Shown: positions 1 through 10,059, counted from the first letter of the stretch. The stretch is DNA of 64,000 nt from an uncultured Wenzhouxiangella sp. (GCA_913057195.1 CAJXNL010000002.1:108307-172306), one strand, 5' to 3'. Numbers and translations are program-made. The notes: generated from the letters alone by a model not told the origin.

Positions 1-588
1 GATTTCATTGGCCAAAGAATCGATCTGGCCGATGCGCGCATACTCGACATCGGCTGTGGGGGCGGTCTGTTGTCAGAAGGATTGGCGCGCGCTGGTGCGC
101 AGGTGACGGGAATTGATCTGGCCAAGCGGGCGCTGCAGGTGGCCTCCATGCATGCTGAGGCCAGCGGGCTGAACATTGATTATCGACTAACTTCAGCCGA
201 GACTTTGGCCGCGTCTGAACCGGCGCAGTATGACGCGGTGTGTTGTTTAGAGGCTTTAGAGCATGTGCCCGAGCCCAGGTCGTTGATTAAGGCGGCTTTC
301 AATCTCACGCGTCCGGGTGGTGCGGTTTTTTTGAGCACGATCAACCGCCACCCGCTCGCTTGGGCGGGCGCCATATTTGGCGCTGAGACGGTGCTGGGGC
401 TGCTGCCCAAAGGCACCCACCGCTACGAGCGCTTGATCCAGCCGGGCGAGTTGGCAGCGATGGCGCGTCAGGTCGGCTGGGCCGTTGAGGAAATCACCGG
501 TCTGGCGTACAACCCCTTTTCACGCGCGGTGACAGTGGGCACTCGACCGTGGATCAATTACTTTTTGTACGCCCGAAGGCCCCACTGA
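1..588 (+). CDS. ubiG: 3-demethylubiquinone 3-O-methyltransferase UbiG (5'-truncated by window)
   Basis: Open frame from base 1 reads DFIGQRIDLADARILDIGCGGGLLSEG (SAM motif I); NRHPLAWAGAIFGAETVLGLLPKGTHRYERLIQPGEL is typical of UbiG; followed by a gph-like gene. Confidence 0.93.
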   Translation, partial: DFIGQRIDLADARILDIGCGGGLLSEGLARAGAQVTGIDLAKRALQVASMHAEASGLNIDYRLTSAETLAASEPAQYDAVCCLEALEHVPEPRSLIKAAFNLTRPGGAVFLSTINRHPLAWAGAIFGAETVLGLLPKGTHRYERLIQPGELAAMARQVGWAVEEITGLAYNPFSRAVTVGTRPWINYFLYARRPH

Positions 589-603
589 CCGCGACGGGCC
601 CCG

Positions 604-1272
604 ATGAGCAACCGTGGATGCGTGGTTTTATTTGATTTAGACGGGACATTGGTCGATTCTGCGCCGGATCTGGTGGCGGCTTTGGAGGCGATGCGCGCTC
701 AGTTGGGCCTTTCGCCGTTGCCGACACGCGACTGGTCGCATCAGGTTGCACAAGGCGGTCAGGCGCTGGTGGCGAAGGCGCTCGAGGACACCGATGGCGT
801 CGATCAGCAGGCGGCTTTGGCGCTTTTTTTAGCGCACTATCAATCGCATCCGTTTGAGCACTCAAAGGTCTATGTTGGCATGGTTGATCTATTGGATCGA
901 TTGCACCAAGCCCAACGCCCACTTGGGGTGGTCACCAACAAACGTCAGGCCTTGGCCGATCTCGTTTTGGCGCAAGCGCATCTGGCGCGGTACTTTGATG
1001 TGGTGATCGGCGGTGATGCCACCGCGCACCCCAAGCCGAATCCCGAGCCGGTGATCGCCGCCTGTCAGCGGTTGCAGGCCTCCCCCAGTCAAGCGGTCTT
1101 GATTGGCGATGACCGGCGCGATATCGAAGCGGCGAATCGGGCGGGTGCTGGGGGCATCATTGCCGGTTGGGGGTATGGGTCCTCACTTATCCCCTCGCCG
1201 ATGCGGGAATCCACCCCTTGGTGCGAGAATCCCGGCGAGCTTTGGGGTTGGCTTTGCGAGGGGCCAGGCTAG
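604..1272 (+). CDS. gph: HAD-family phosphoglycolate phosphatase-like hydrolase (Gph/MupP type)
   Basis: FDLDGTLVDSAPDL HAD motif I, GVVTNK motif II, IGDDRRDIEAANRAG motif IV; adjacent to ubiG. Confidence 0.85.
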   Translation: MSNRGCVVLFDLDGTLVDSAPDLVAALEAMRAQLGLSPLPTRDWSHQVAQGGQALVAKALEDTDGVDQQAALALFLAHYQSHPFEHSKVYVGMVDLLDRLHQAQRPLGVVTNKRQALADLVLAQAHLARYFDVVIGGDATAHPKPNPEPVIAACQRLQASPSQAVLIGDDRRDIEAANRAGAGGIIAGWGYGSSLIPSPMRESTPWCENPGELWGWLCEGPG

Positions 1273-1276
1273 AGTG

Positions 1277-2119
1277 ATGGATGCCATTGCGTGGTGTGAA
1301 GAAAGGCTGTGGGTGCCGCACAATCCGCTCAGCGCCAGTCTTTTGTTTGTAGCGACCGAACATCAAAAGCCCATTCTCGCGCTGCGCGCCGTGCACAGTG
1401 AGCTGGCCCAGATGACCGCGCTGTCACATGAACCCGGGCTGGCCCAGGCCAAGCTCAATTGGTGGCGTGAGGCTTTTTTGCGCCAGCACACTCATCCAGC
1501 GCTTGAAGCGCTCGATCAATTGGGGCTTCGTGAGCGGATCGATGTCACCCGATTGCTGGCGCTGTGTGATGCCGTTGAGGCCAGTCTCGATGTCTCACGC
1601 TCGGCAACCATCGAACAAGCTTGGGCCCATTGTCAAAGCCTCGGCGGCGAGGCCCTTGAGCTGGAGGTGGCCATGCTGAGTCAACACACCCCAACACAAG
1701 GCGTGGCGGCGGCCGTGCGCGATCTGGGTGCGGCCGGCTATTGGCTTCGCCAAGTCCGCGATCTCAGCGCCGACGCGCGTCAAGGCCGGTGGTTTGTCCC
1801 CCTCGAGCTGCAAGCCGAGCACCAAATCAGTCGCCAAGAGGTGATTGAAGGGCCGGCTGAAGCCAAGTGGGCTCGACTGATTGAGGCGTTGGTGGCGGTG
1901 GCCTCACAGCGCCTGATGGCGGCTCAAAAGGCACTTTCTGGCCAAATCGCACCCGCGCTGGTGCATGGCTTGATCATGTCCGCGTTGGATCAGAGACTGG
2001 CCAAGCACCTGACCCAGGCCCCCGCACGGGTGTTGACCGAGCGCGTCCTGCCAGGCCATTTGGGGAACGTGTGGACCGCTTGGCGACAGGCGCGCCAATG
2101 TCGCGCTAAGGCCGGCTGA
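1277..2119 (+). CDS. Squalene/phytoene synthase-like family protein
   Basis: LRAVHSELAQM..EPGLAQAKLNWWREAF and YWLRQVRDLSADARQGRWFVPLE resemble the squalene/phytoene synthase fold; start set at MDAIAWCEERLW. Confidence 0.7.
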   Translation: MDAIAWCEERLWVPHNPLSASLLFVATEHQKPILALRAVHSELAQMTALSHEPGLAQAKLNWWREAFLRQHTHPALEALDQLGLRERIDVTRLLALCDAVEASLDVSRSATIEQAWAHCQSLGGEALELEVAMLSQHTPTQGVAAAVRDLGAAGYWLRQVRDLSADARQGRWFVPLELQAEHQISRQEVIEGPAEAKWARLIEALVAVASQRLMAAQKALSGQIAPALVHGLIMSALDQRLAKHLTQAPARVLTERVLPGHLGNVWTAWRQARQCRAKAG

Positions 2120-2151
2120 GGCCCGCGGGGCGATGGCCCGACTTGGGTGAG

Positions 2152-2439
2152 TCAGTCCTCTTGTCCGATCACATTGGGCCCCCGACCGGCCGTCTTTTCA
2201 TAGACCCCTTGACCGATTTTTTTGTATTGCGTGAACCCGGCTTTTTCGATGTTGGAGGCCGACAGCGTGGCCTGGCCTTTGGTGGGCACATTCGGCGCGG
2301 AGATGATCTTGATCAGCGCCACACCGCAGTCAGGGCAGTGAGACAACGCCGGCGCGTTCAGTTTTTGCAAAATCACAAGCCCGCCGTGGCAACGCTGACA
2401 CCCGGGTGTGTGGGCAGGACGGTACTCATAAAAAGGCAT
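2152..2439 (-). CDS. FmdB-like zinc ribbon protein
   Basis: MPFYEYRPAHTPGCQRC...SHCPDCG zinc-ribbon motif; ATG complement at 2437-2439. Confidence 0.8.
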   Translation of the reverse strand: MPFYEYRPAHTPGCQRCHGGLVILQKLNAPALSHCPDCGVALIKIISAPNVPTKGQATLSASNIEKAGFTQYKKIGQGVYEKTAGRGPNVIGQED

Positions 2440-2527
2440 GACCGCATGATAGCCCAAGCTTGGTCGGCAATCACAGTACAATGGCGGTCAGCCCTTGCCC
2501 GAGTTTCAAGCCACGCCCGTTTAGCCA

Positions 2528-3295
2528 ATGACACAGCATTCCAGTCAGCACACACCATCAGTTGAAAAAGCCCAGCCGGTTTGGGTGGTGACGGGTGCGG
2601 CCGGCACACTGGGGCAGGCACTGGTTCAGCGCGTGCTGGCTGACGGCGGCGAGTGTGTGGCCATCGATAAGAACCCATCTGGGTTGGAGGCGCTATCAGA
2701 CCAAGCGCAGCGCGCTGGCCGGGCACGCCCCTTGATCCATCCACTCGACTTGGCGGGGGCGACCCTACAAGATCTTTATGACACCGCAGATGCCATCGGT
2801 GATGCGGTTGGATCAATCAACCATTTGGTGCATGCGGCCGGGGCATTTAAGGCGATGCGTCCGCTGTTGCATCAACCGCCCCAAGAGTGGCTGGAGCTCA
2901 CTCAAGTTGGCATCCACGCCCCCTTGTTTTTGACTCAGCGCTTGACTCAATATTTTTCAGGTCAGCCCCGTGATTCGATTGTGTGGGTGGTGGATCCTGC
3001 GCCGACGTCGCAACCGGCCCATTGGGGCGCCTATGGGTTGGTTCAGCAGGCGCAACGTTGGATGGCCGCGACCCTTGATCAAGAGATTGGACCCAAAGGC
3101 CCGCGCGTTGTGACCTGGCAGCCGCCAACGTTTTACAGTCCGATCAGTGCTCAAGCGTGGCCGGCGCGCTCACAATCTGAGTATGCTGAACTGGCCCCAC
3201 TGATCGAGCAGTTGATGGGTCAAATTCAAGCGAGTGACGATACCCCACCCATCGACTCACAAAACAGCAATACACAAAAGGCACGCCATGAGTGA
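2528..3295 (+). CDS. SDR-family (YciK-like) protein with degenerate active site
   Basis: VWVVTGAAGTLGQAL Rossmann start, YciK-like layout; catalytic YxxxK region reads YGLVQ. Confidence 0.75.
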   Translation: MTQHSSQHTPSVEKAQPVWVVTGAAGTLGQALVQRVLADGGECVAIDKNPSGLEALSDQAQRAGRARPLIHPLDLAGATLQDLYDTADAIGDAVGSINHLVHAAGAFKAMRPLLHQPPQEWLELTQVGIHAPLFLTQRLTQYFSGQPRDSIVWVVDPAPTSQPAHWGAYGLVQQAQRWMAATLDQEIGPKGPRVVTWQPPTFYSPISAQAWPARSQSEYAELAPLIEQLMGQIQASDDTPPIDSQNSNTQKARHE

Positions 3296-3632
3296 TGATT
3301 TATTTTTAAAGATCATTGACCGGGAGATCCCGGCCGAGATTGTTTATGAAGATGACGAGATCTTGGCTTTTCGAGACATTCAGCCGCAAGCTCCGACGCA
3401 TGTTTTGATTGTTCCCAAACAGCGCATTGCCACATTAAATCACTTAACCCCTGATCAGGCGGCGTTGATGGGGCGGCTGGTTTTGGTGGCCAAAGACATC
3501 GCCCAATCGGAGGGGTTAGCCGAGGCTGGGTATCGGTTGGTCTTCAATTGCAATGAGGCCGGCGGGCAGTCGGTTTATCACATCCACCTGCATTTGCTCG
3601 GTGGCCGGCAGATGACTTGGCCACCAGGCTAA
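3288..3632 (+). CDS. hinT: HIT-family (HinT-like) nucleotide-binding protein
   Basis: LFLKIIDREIPAEIVYEDDEILAFRDIQPQAPTHVLIVPK and GGQSVYHIHLHLLGGR (HxHxH). Confidence 0.93.
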   Translation: MSDDLFLKIIDREIPAEIVYEDDEILAFRDIQPQAPTHVLIVPKQRIATLNHLTPDQAALMGRLVLVAKDIAQSEGLAEAGYRLVFNCNEAGGQSVYHIHLHLLGGRQMTWPPG

Positions 3633-4459
3633 CCGTCGCTCTCTAAAGGGGTGATCTGAACGAGCGCACCCAAGCTGGGGTGGTCAAAATACACCCATTG
3701 TTCGGTCGGTATCACCCGATCGGCGTCAAGCGTTTCAGTGAGGGCGCCAAACGGCGACAGCCAGCGCAGCGACAGGGGCCCTCGATTGTGACGGTGTGGG
3801 GTCGTTTTTTTCAGCTCCAGTTTGGCGCGCAAGAAGCGGTCTCGGGTCAGGGTCAGTTGGCCATCGATGCGCGGACGTGGGCCGCGAGCCAGGGGCGTGG
3901 GCCACGGCGGCAGGCTCAAGGAGGCGTCAGGAACCAAACGGACCGCGACGCCCGAGGCATTTTGGCGTAAGGGCTGATGCCAGCTCAAGGTCGACACCAC
4001 CTCGTAGCCTCTGGCTTGTTGAAGGCGCGCTGCGGCGCGCAGCAAATCTGTCGGCGGATTGACGGGCTGCTGCCAAAGGACAGGGTGATTGAGCAAAGGC
4101 GCTTCGGGCACGTCGATCCGAGGGGGTGGCCCGACCAAAGGCTGAGCAGCACGGATGAGCGCCTGGGTCACCAGCCAGTCCAGCCATTCACCAAGCGGTC
4201 GGATGCTTGGCGCTGGCCTCGGTTGGGCTTGAATCGTCAGAGCGTGAGCCGTAGCAGGAGACGACAGCTGACGGGCATTTTCAAACACGCTGACCACCCG
4301 TTCGGCGCGGACAGGCGGCGATGAATGCGCCTGTTCAAAGACGATGACATCGACTCGGTAGAGGCTATCGGCCGCGGGCCAATTGGATTGGGCGTGGGCC
4401 ATGCTCAGGCCGGTCAACACAAGCCAGCCCATCATGGCTTGCCAGCAGCGCCGGCTCAT
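3629..4459 (-). CDS. csiV: CsiV-family exported protein
   Basis: Signal peptide, YRVDVIVFEQ start, position directly downstream of mfd; residues consistent with CsiV/DUF family. Confidence 0.65.
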   Translation of the reverse strand: MSRRCWQAMMGWLVLTGLSMAHAQSNWPAADSLYRVDVIVFEQAHSSPPVRAERVVSVFENARQLSSPATAHALTIQAQPRPAPSIRPLGEWLDWLVTQALIRAAQPLVGPPPRIDVPEAPLLNHPVLWQQPVNPPTDLLRAAARLQQARGYEVVSTLSWHQPLRQNASGVAVRLVPDASLSLPPWPTPLARGPRPRIDGQLTLTRDRFLRAKLELKKTTPHRHNRGPLSLRWLSPFGALTETLDADRVIPTEQWVYFDHPSLGALVQITPLESDG

Positions 4460-7400
4460 GCGGCGGCCTCTTGTGTGAGGCCCAAGCGACCGAGAATGTC
4501 CTCGGCCAGAGCAACCCGGTCTTGGTAGGCATCATAATGGCCCTTGATGCGAAGGCGATTGGGTGCGGGCAGTTCGTAGGTGTGCGCCTCGTGCTGGATC
4601 ATTCGCAAAAACTCATCCACCTTAATGTCGGGCTTGTCGATAAACTCCACGCGCCCCCCATGTGGACCGATCTCTAAACGTTCAATGCCCATGGGTCGGG
4701 CCGCCAACCGAAGCCGGGCGGCGGTGAACAGCGCTTTCGTGGGCTCAGGCAACAACCCAAATCGGTCGATCATCTCCACCTCAAGATCATACAACGCCGT
4801 TTCATTTTGGGCCTGTGTGATTCTCTTGTATAGGACCAGGCGCTGATGGATGTCGGGAAGGTAGTGCTCTGGAATTCTGGCCTCAGTGTGCAGGTCAATA
4901 TCAGAGCTGGTGGCCAAAGGCTGCTCGAGATCAGGCTCATGGCCTGATTTAAGGGCATTCACCGCTCGGTTGAGCAAATCAGAATACAGCGAAAAACCAA
5001 TTGCCTCGATTTGGCCGGATTGATCCTCGCCCAACAGCTGACCGGCGCCGCGAATCTCTAAATCATGACTGGCAAGGCTAAAGCCTGCACCCAAATCTTC
5101 CATTGAGGCAATCGCCTCGAGGCGTTTGCGCGCATCTTTGGTCAAGGTTTTCCAAGGCGGGGTGATCAGGTAGGCAAACGCCAAGTGGTGTGAGCGACCG
5201 ACGCGACCCCTCAGCTGGTGGAGCTGGGCCAGACCAAACTTATCGGCGCGGTTGATGATGATGGTGTTGGCCGTCGGAACGTCAATTCCATTTTCGATGA
5301 TCGTACTGCACACCAAAAGATTAATTTTGCGCGCGTAGAAATCGCGCATGGTGCGCTCCATCACCGCCGCGGGCATTTGGCCATGCGCCATGCCGATTTG
5401 GGCATCGGGGAACAGTGCTTCAAGCTCGCGCACCGCCTTGTCCATGGTCCTGACCTCGTTGTGCAGATAATAAACCTGCCCGCCGCGTTGGAACTCTCGG
5501 CTCACGGCGTCTTTAATTGTGTCGGTATCCCACTGGTTGACGAAGGTTTTCACGGCCAGTCGTGACTGCGGCGGCGTGGCAATGATGGACAACTCTCGCA
5601 GGCCTGCCATGGTCATGTTGAGCGTGCGAGGGATCGGCGTGGCGGTGAGTGTAAGAAGGTTCACCTCGGCTCTGAGGGACTTCAACTTTTCTTTTTGTTT
5701 AACCCCAAAACGCTGCTCCTCATCAACCACCACCAAATGGAGATTTTTAAATTCAAGATCCGACTGCAGCAAGCGATGCGTCCCGATCACAATATCCACT
5801 GTGCCGTCTTTAAGCCCCTGAAGGGTTTTGGACGTTTCACCGCCGGTTCTAGAGAGCAGCGCGACGTTGACCGGCCAATCAGCGAACCGATCTAAAAATT
5901 GGCGATGATGTTGTTCAGCCAGCAGCGTGGTCGGCGCCAAAATCGCCACTTGAGCACCACTTTGGGCGACAACAAATGCAGCGCGAAGCGCGACTTCGGT
6001 TTTTCCGAACCCCACATCGCCACACACGACCCGATCCATGGGTTGTTCCGAGGCCAGATCAGCCAGCGTGGCCTCGATGGCCTGGAGTTGATCGTCGGTC
6101 TCGTCATACTCAAAGCCGGCTGAAAATCGGGCGTACAGCCCTTCATCCACGGCCACCGGCAGATTGGTCCGCGCGGCACGCCGTGCCTGAAGGTTCAATA
6201 GCTCAGCAGCCACATCGCGCGCCTGTTTGGCGGCTCTTTGCTTGGCTTTTTTCCACTGCTCAGAACCCAATCGATGAAGGCTGACGGTCTCGGGGTCTTG
6301 TCCCGTGTAGCGGCTGATGAGATCCAGATCGGTCACCGGGACATACAACAAATCCCCATCGGCGTACTCCAGGGTCAGGAACTCGCCGACATGATCGCTC
6401 GTTTGCAACACCTCAAGCCCGCGATACCGCCCAATCCCGTGATCCAGATGGACAATGAGGGCGCCGGGTTGAAGGTCCATGAGGCTTTTGATCAGCGCTT
6501 CGGGATCTTGTCCGCTGCGCCGTTGAGTGCGGCGTGTTCGCGTGTGGTCCGGGAAGCATTCGCTTTCAGAGATGACGGTGATTTCTGCCTCGGGCAGGGC
6601 CACGCCCGTGGTCAAAGGCAAGGTTGCAATGTTGAGCCGGTGGTCGGTGCTGCGAAAAGCCGCCCAATGATCCACAAGCTGAAAGCTTGCTCGGGCCGTG
6701 CGGAGTGCGCGCGTGATCAGCTCTCGTCGCGACGGTGTGTCGGCCGCAATCAGAATGCGGCCGGGCAACTGCTCCAGCGTCTCGACGGCTTGCTCAGGCT
6801 TCGATAAATCCACCACCGGTGGCCGCTTCACCGCCGGTGGGTCCGCCTGGGGCGATGCCACCCGCACGCGTGCCATCTGATGCAGCCGTGTCATGAGGGC
6901 ATCGGCCGGCCAAAATAACTCACCAGGTGGCAAAACAGGCCGCTCAATGTCATGCGCACGTTGGTCAAAACGCTGATGGATATGTTGGCTGTACTCGTGG
7001 GCGGCTTTGTCCAAACCGTTGAGCACGATCACTCGGCTGGGTTCGGGCAAATAGTCAAGTAGGTTATCGGTGGTGTCAAAAAACAGGGGCAAGTATTGCT
7101 CAAGCCCAGCGGTTTGAGTGCCCTCACTGACCTCTTGGTACGGCACTGCACGGCGAAGGTCGACATCAAACCGGAGCCTAAAGTTCTGTTTAAATCGATT
7201 TCGACCCGCGTCGTCGAAAGGGTACTCGCGCGCGGGCATGAGCGAAAAGTGCTTGATTTTTTCAACGGAGCGCTGTGAGTCTGGGTCAAAGGTCCGAATG
7301 GAGTCTATTTCGTCATCAAACAACTCTATCCGATAGGGCCGATGAGCCGCGCCCATTGGCCACAGATCAAGCACTGATCCGCGTTGGGCAAATTGCCCTG

Positions 7401-7896
7401 GCTGCCACACCTGATCGGTGGCCAGGTAGCCGGCTTGAAGCAGGCGCTCGCGAAAATCATCCAGGGGCAATGTCTCACCGATGGCCAGGCGCACACCTGT
7501 GGCATTCAGCCAGGCGCGTGGCGGCAAACGATGCATCAAGCTGGTCAAAGGGGCCAATATGACGCCTGCGTCCCACTCAGGCAGGGTCCGAAGCACCTCC
7601 AAACGCCGTGAAATCAGATCAGGGTGCGGGGAATAGAGGTCGTAGGGCAGTATTTCTAAATCGGGAAAAAGCTCAACGGGCACCTCGCCAAGCGCTGAGA
7701 GATCATCACGCAAATATCGCGCGGTATAGCCATCGGGGACCGCCACCAACACCGGCCCGCCTGCGCGCTTGGCGTAAGTTTGGATCGCCAAGGCCAGCCC
7801 CAGGCCCTCAAGGTGAGGCCATGTGCTCACTTCACCGGTGTGATCTTGAGGCGGATTTAGGACGCTGAAAGCACTCACCGGGCAAAGTTTACCCAA
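4456..7896 (-). CDS. mfd: Transcription-repair coupling factor Mfd
   Basis: 1146 aa; GDVGFGKTEVALRAAF, DEEQRFGVKQKEKLK, LTLTATPIPRTL, helicase C motifs, RLVLYKRI C-terminal region. Confidence 0.98.
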   Translation of the reverse strand: MGKLCPVSAFSVLNPPQDHTGEVSTWPHLEGLGLALAIQTYAKRAGGPVLVAVPDGYTARYLRDDLSALGEVPVELFPDLEILPYDLYSPHPDLISRRLEVLRTLPEWDAGVILAPLTSLMHRLPPRAWLNATGVRLAIGETLPLDDFRERLLQAGYLATDQVWQPGQFAQRGSVLDLWPMGAAHRPYRIELFDDEIDSIRTFDPDSQRSVEKIKHFSLMPAREYPFDDAGRNRFKQNFRLRFDVDLRRAVPYQEVSEGTQTAGLEQYLPLFFDTTDNLLDYLPEPSRVIVLNGLDKAAHEYSQHIHQRFDQRAHDIERPVLPPGELFWPADALMTRLHQMARVRVASPQADPPAVKRPPVVDLSKPEQAVETLEQLPGRILIAADTPSRRELITRALRTARASFQLVDHWAAFRSTDHRLNIATLPLTTGVALPEAEITVISESECFPDHTRTRRTQRRSGQDPEALIKSLMDLQPGALIVHLDHGIGRYRGLEVLQTSDHVGEFLTLEYADGDLLYVPVTDLDLISRYTGQDPETVSLHRLGSEQWKKAKQRAAKQARDVAAELLNLQARRAARTNLPVAVDEGLYARFSAGFEYDETDDQLQAIEATLADLASEQPMDRVVCGDVGFGKTEVALRAAFVVAQSGAQVAILAPTTLLAEQHHRQFLDRFADWPVNVALLSRTGGETSKTLQGLKDGTVDIVIGTHRLLQSDLEFKNLHLVVVDEEQRFGVKQKEKLKSLRAEVNLLTLTATPIPRTLNMTMAGLRELSIIATPPQSRLAVKTFVNQWDTDTIKDAVSREFQRGGQVYYLHNEVRTMDKAVRELEALFPDAQIGMAHGQMPAAVMERTMRDFYARKINLLVCSTIIENGIDVPTANTIIINRADKFGLAQLHQLRGRVGRSHHLAFAYLITPPWKTLTKDARKRLEAIASMEDLGAGFSLASHDLEIRGAGQLLGEDQSGQIEAIGFSLYSDLLNRAVNALKSGHEPDLEQPLATSSDIDLHTEARIPEHYLPDIHQRLVLYKRITQAQNETALYDLEVEMIDRFGLLPEPTKALFTAARLRLAARPMGIERLEIGPHGGRVEFIDKPDIKVDEFLRMIQHEAHTYELPAPNRLRIKGHYDAYQDRVALAEDILGRLGLTQEAAA

Positions 7897-7900
7897 TTGC

Positions 7901-7930
7901 TTGTCAAAACGGACGCGAAACTGGGATAAT
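7901..7930 (+). promoter_or_regulatory. Putative sigma70 promoter for tRNA-Val(-thrS)
   Basis: TTGTCA (7901-7906), 18-nt spacer, GATAAT (7925-7930), about 30 nt before the tRNA 5' end. Confidence 0.65.
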
Positions 7931-7959
7931 ATGTCACTTGGTTTAAAACATTGCTTTTT

Positions 7960-8036
7960 GGGCGATTAGCTCAGTTGGTTAGAGCGCTGTCTTGACATGG
8001 CAGAGGTCACTGGTTCAAATCCAGTATCGCCCACCA
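7960..8036 (+). tRNA. tRNA-Val (GAC)
   Basis: Cloverleaf: GGGCGAT acceptor pairs with ATCGCCC, CTGTC-TTGACAT-GGCAG anticodon arm, TTCAAAT T-loop, encoded CCA. Confidence 0.96.
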
Positions 8037-8063
8037 GTCGTTGCCAATAAAAACGCGGATCCC

Positions 8064-10016
8064 ATGCCACAAATCACCCTGCCTGATGGCAGTCAAAAGC
8101 AGTTTGACGAAGCGCCCACTTTGGCTCAGGTGGCCGAATCCATTGGGCCTGGGTTGGCCAAGTCTGCACTGGCTGGCGACATCGATGGTCAGCTCTATGA
8201 CTTGAGTCATCGGGTGTCGGGCGATGCGAATGTGCGCATCATCACCGCCAAAGATGAACAGGGGCTGTACCTCATCCGTCATTCCACCGCGCACTTGATG
8301 GCTCAAGCGGTGCAGCGCTTGTTTCCTGGAACGCAGGTCACCATCGGGCCGGTGATTGATCATGGGTTTTACTACGACTTTGCGCGTGAGGAGTCGTTCA
8401 AGCCTGAGGATTTGGAGGCGATTGAAGCCCAAATGCACGCGATTGTCTCTGAGGATCTGCCCATTGAGCGAGATGTCATGGGGCGGGATGAGGCGGTGTC
8501 GTTTTTTAAATCGCTGGGCGAGGACTACAAGGCTGAGATCATCGCCTCGATTCCCGCCGACGAGACCCTGTCGGTGTATCGTCAGGGAGAATTCATTGAC
8601 CTTTGCCGTGGCCCCCATGTTCCGTCCACCGGTCGGTTGGGGGCGTTCAAATTGACCAAGCTGGCAGGCGCGTATTGGCGGGGCGATTCGGACAATGCCA
8701 TGCTCCAGCGGATTTATGGCACGGCGTGGCCGGACCAAAAGTCGTTGAAAGCCCACCTTGAGCGATTGGCGGAAGCTGAAAAGCGTGACCACCGCAAGCT
8801 GGGCAAACAGCTTGACTTATTTCAATTCCAAGAAGAGGCCCCGGGTGCAGTGTTCTGGCACCCAAAAGGCTGGCGGCTGTTTCGGAATTTGGTTGAGTAT
8901 GTGCGTGAACGCCAAGACCAGGCCGGCTACATCGAGGTCAACACCCCCGATGTGATGGATCGAGCACTGTGGGAGACCTCCGGGCACTGGCAGAACTATC
9001 GTGAGCACATGTTCACCACGCAAACTGAAGATGGTCGGGTGTTTGCGCTGAAGCCCATGAACTGCCCAGGCTCGCTGGCGTTATACAAGCAGGGCCTGAA
9101 AAGCTACCGTGATTTGCCCATTCGGATGTCCGAGTTTGGCAAAGTCCACCGGTACGAGCCCTCGGGCGCACTGCACGGGCTGATGCGGGTGCGCCACTTC
9201 ACTCAAGACGATGCGCACATTTATTGCACCGAAGAGCAGATGGAAGACGAGTGTCGTGCCGTCATCGAGCTCAACTTGTCGGTGTATCGGCAGTTTGGGT
9301 TTGACGATGTGCGTTTGAAATTTGCGGATCGACCGGCCGATCGGATTGGAGACGATGCCACTTGGGACAAGCTCGAAGGGGCTCTATTGGGGGCACTCGA
9401 GTCCATGGGACTGGCTTACACCCACAACCCGGGTGAGGGCGCATTTTATGGCCCCAAAATTGAGTTTGTCCTGCGCGATGCCATCGGGCGGGACTGGCAA
9501 TGCGGCACGCTGCAAGTGGATCTGAATTTGCCAGAGCGGTTTGATGCAAGCTATCGGACAGCCGATGGTGGAGAGAAACGTCCGGTGTTGCTTCATCGGG
9601 CCCTGTTGGGGTCTTTGGAGCGGTTCACCGGGATTTTGCTGGAGCACTTTGCTGGCCGACTGCCCCTGTGGCTGGCGCCGGTGCATGCGGCAGTGATGAC
9701 GATCACAGACGGCCAGGGCGCATACGTCGACTCGGTGGCTCAGCGGTTGAGGGAGGCGGGGTTGGCGGTCGAAGTCGATCGTCGAAACGAGAAGATCGGA
9801 TATAAAATCCGCGAGCACACGCTGGCAAAAATTCCGTATTTGCTGGTGGCGGGCGCAAGAGAGCAGGCCAACGATCAGATTGCGGTGCGGTTGGTTGACG
9901 GCACGGACTTGGGCGTGATGTCCGTGGAGGCGCTCTGTGACAGAATGCGACAAGAGCTCGCATCTCGCGGCGCAATGCCTGATAATGCCCTCGATACCAA
10001 AGTCGCTCGCGCATGA
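8064..10016 (+). CDS. thrS: Threonine--tRNA ligase
   Basis: TGS domain start MPQITLPDGSQKQF, class II motifs (MNCPGSLALYK, RYEPSGALHGLMRVRHFTQDDAHIYC). Confidence 0.98.
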   Translation: MPQITLPDGSQKQFDEAPTLAQVAESIGPGLAKSALAGDIDGQLYDLSHRVSGDANVRIITAKDEQGLYLIRHSTAHLMAQAVQRLFPGTQVTIGPVIDHGFYYDFAREESFKPEDLEAIEAQMHAIVSEDLPIERDVMGRDEAVSFFKSLGEDYKAEIIASIPADETLSVYRQGEFIDLCRGPHVPSTGRLGAFKLTKLAGAYWRGDSDNAMLQRIYGTAWPDQKSLKAHLERLAEAEKRDHRKLGKQLDLFQFQEEAPGAVFWHPKGWRLFRNLVEYVRERQDQAGYIEVNTPDVMDRALWETSGHWQNYREHMFTTQTEDGRVFALKPMNCPGSLALYKQGLKSYRDLPIRMSEFGKVHRYEPSGALHGLMRVRHFTQDDAHIYCTEEQMEDECRAVIELNLSVYRQFGFDDVRLKFADRPADRIGDDATWDKLEGALLGALESMGLAYTHNPGEGAFYGPKIEFVLRDAIGRDWQCGTLQVDLNLPERFDASYRTADGGEKRPVLLHRALLGSLERFTGILLEHFAGRLPLWLAPVHAAVMTITDGQGAYVDSVAQRLREAGLAVEVDRRNEKIGYKIREHTLAKIPYLLVAGAREQANDQIAVRLVDGTDLGVMSVEALCDRMRQELASRGAMPDNALDTKVARA

Positions 10017-10041
10017 TCGATCAGCGTCAGTGGCCTCTTCA

Positions 10042-10059
10042 GTGGTGATCGATCACCAC
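10042..10059. promoter_or_regulatory. Perfect 18-bp palindrome GTGGTGATC/GATCACCAC in the thrS-infC gap
   Basis: Read directly from sequence; could form a 7-bp stem with TCGA loop about 29 nt before the infC start. Confidence 0.6.

Noticed and set aside
1187-1396. Small minus-strand ORF at gph/squalene-synthase-like junction
   Set aside because: Overlaps two good CDSs and has no motif or SD
3680-4528. Plus-strand ORFs opposite csiV
   Set aside because: Overlapping fragments in several frames, no motifs; antisense shadow
7992-8063. N-terminal extension of the thrS ORF
   Set aside because: It translates the tRNA-Val sequence; true start is ATG 8064
8007-8792. 261-aa minus-strand ORF overlapping tRNA-Val and thrS
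   Set aside because: Runs through the tRNA; ThrS TGS domain is clear on the plus strand
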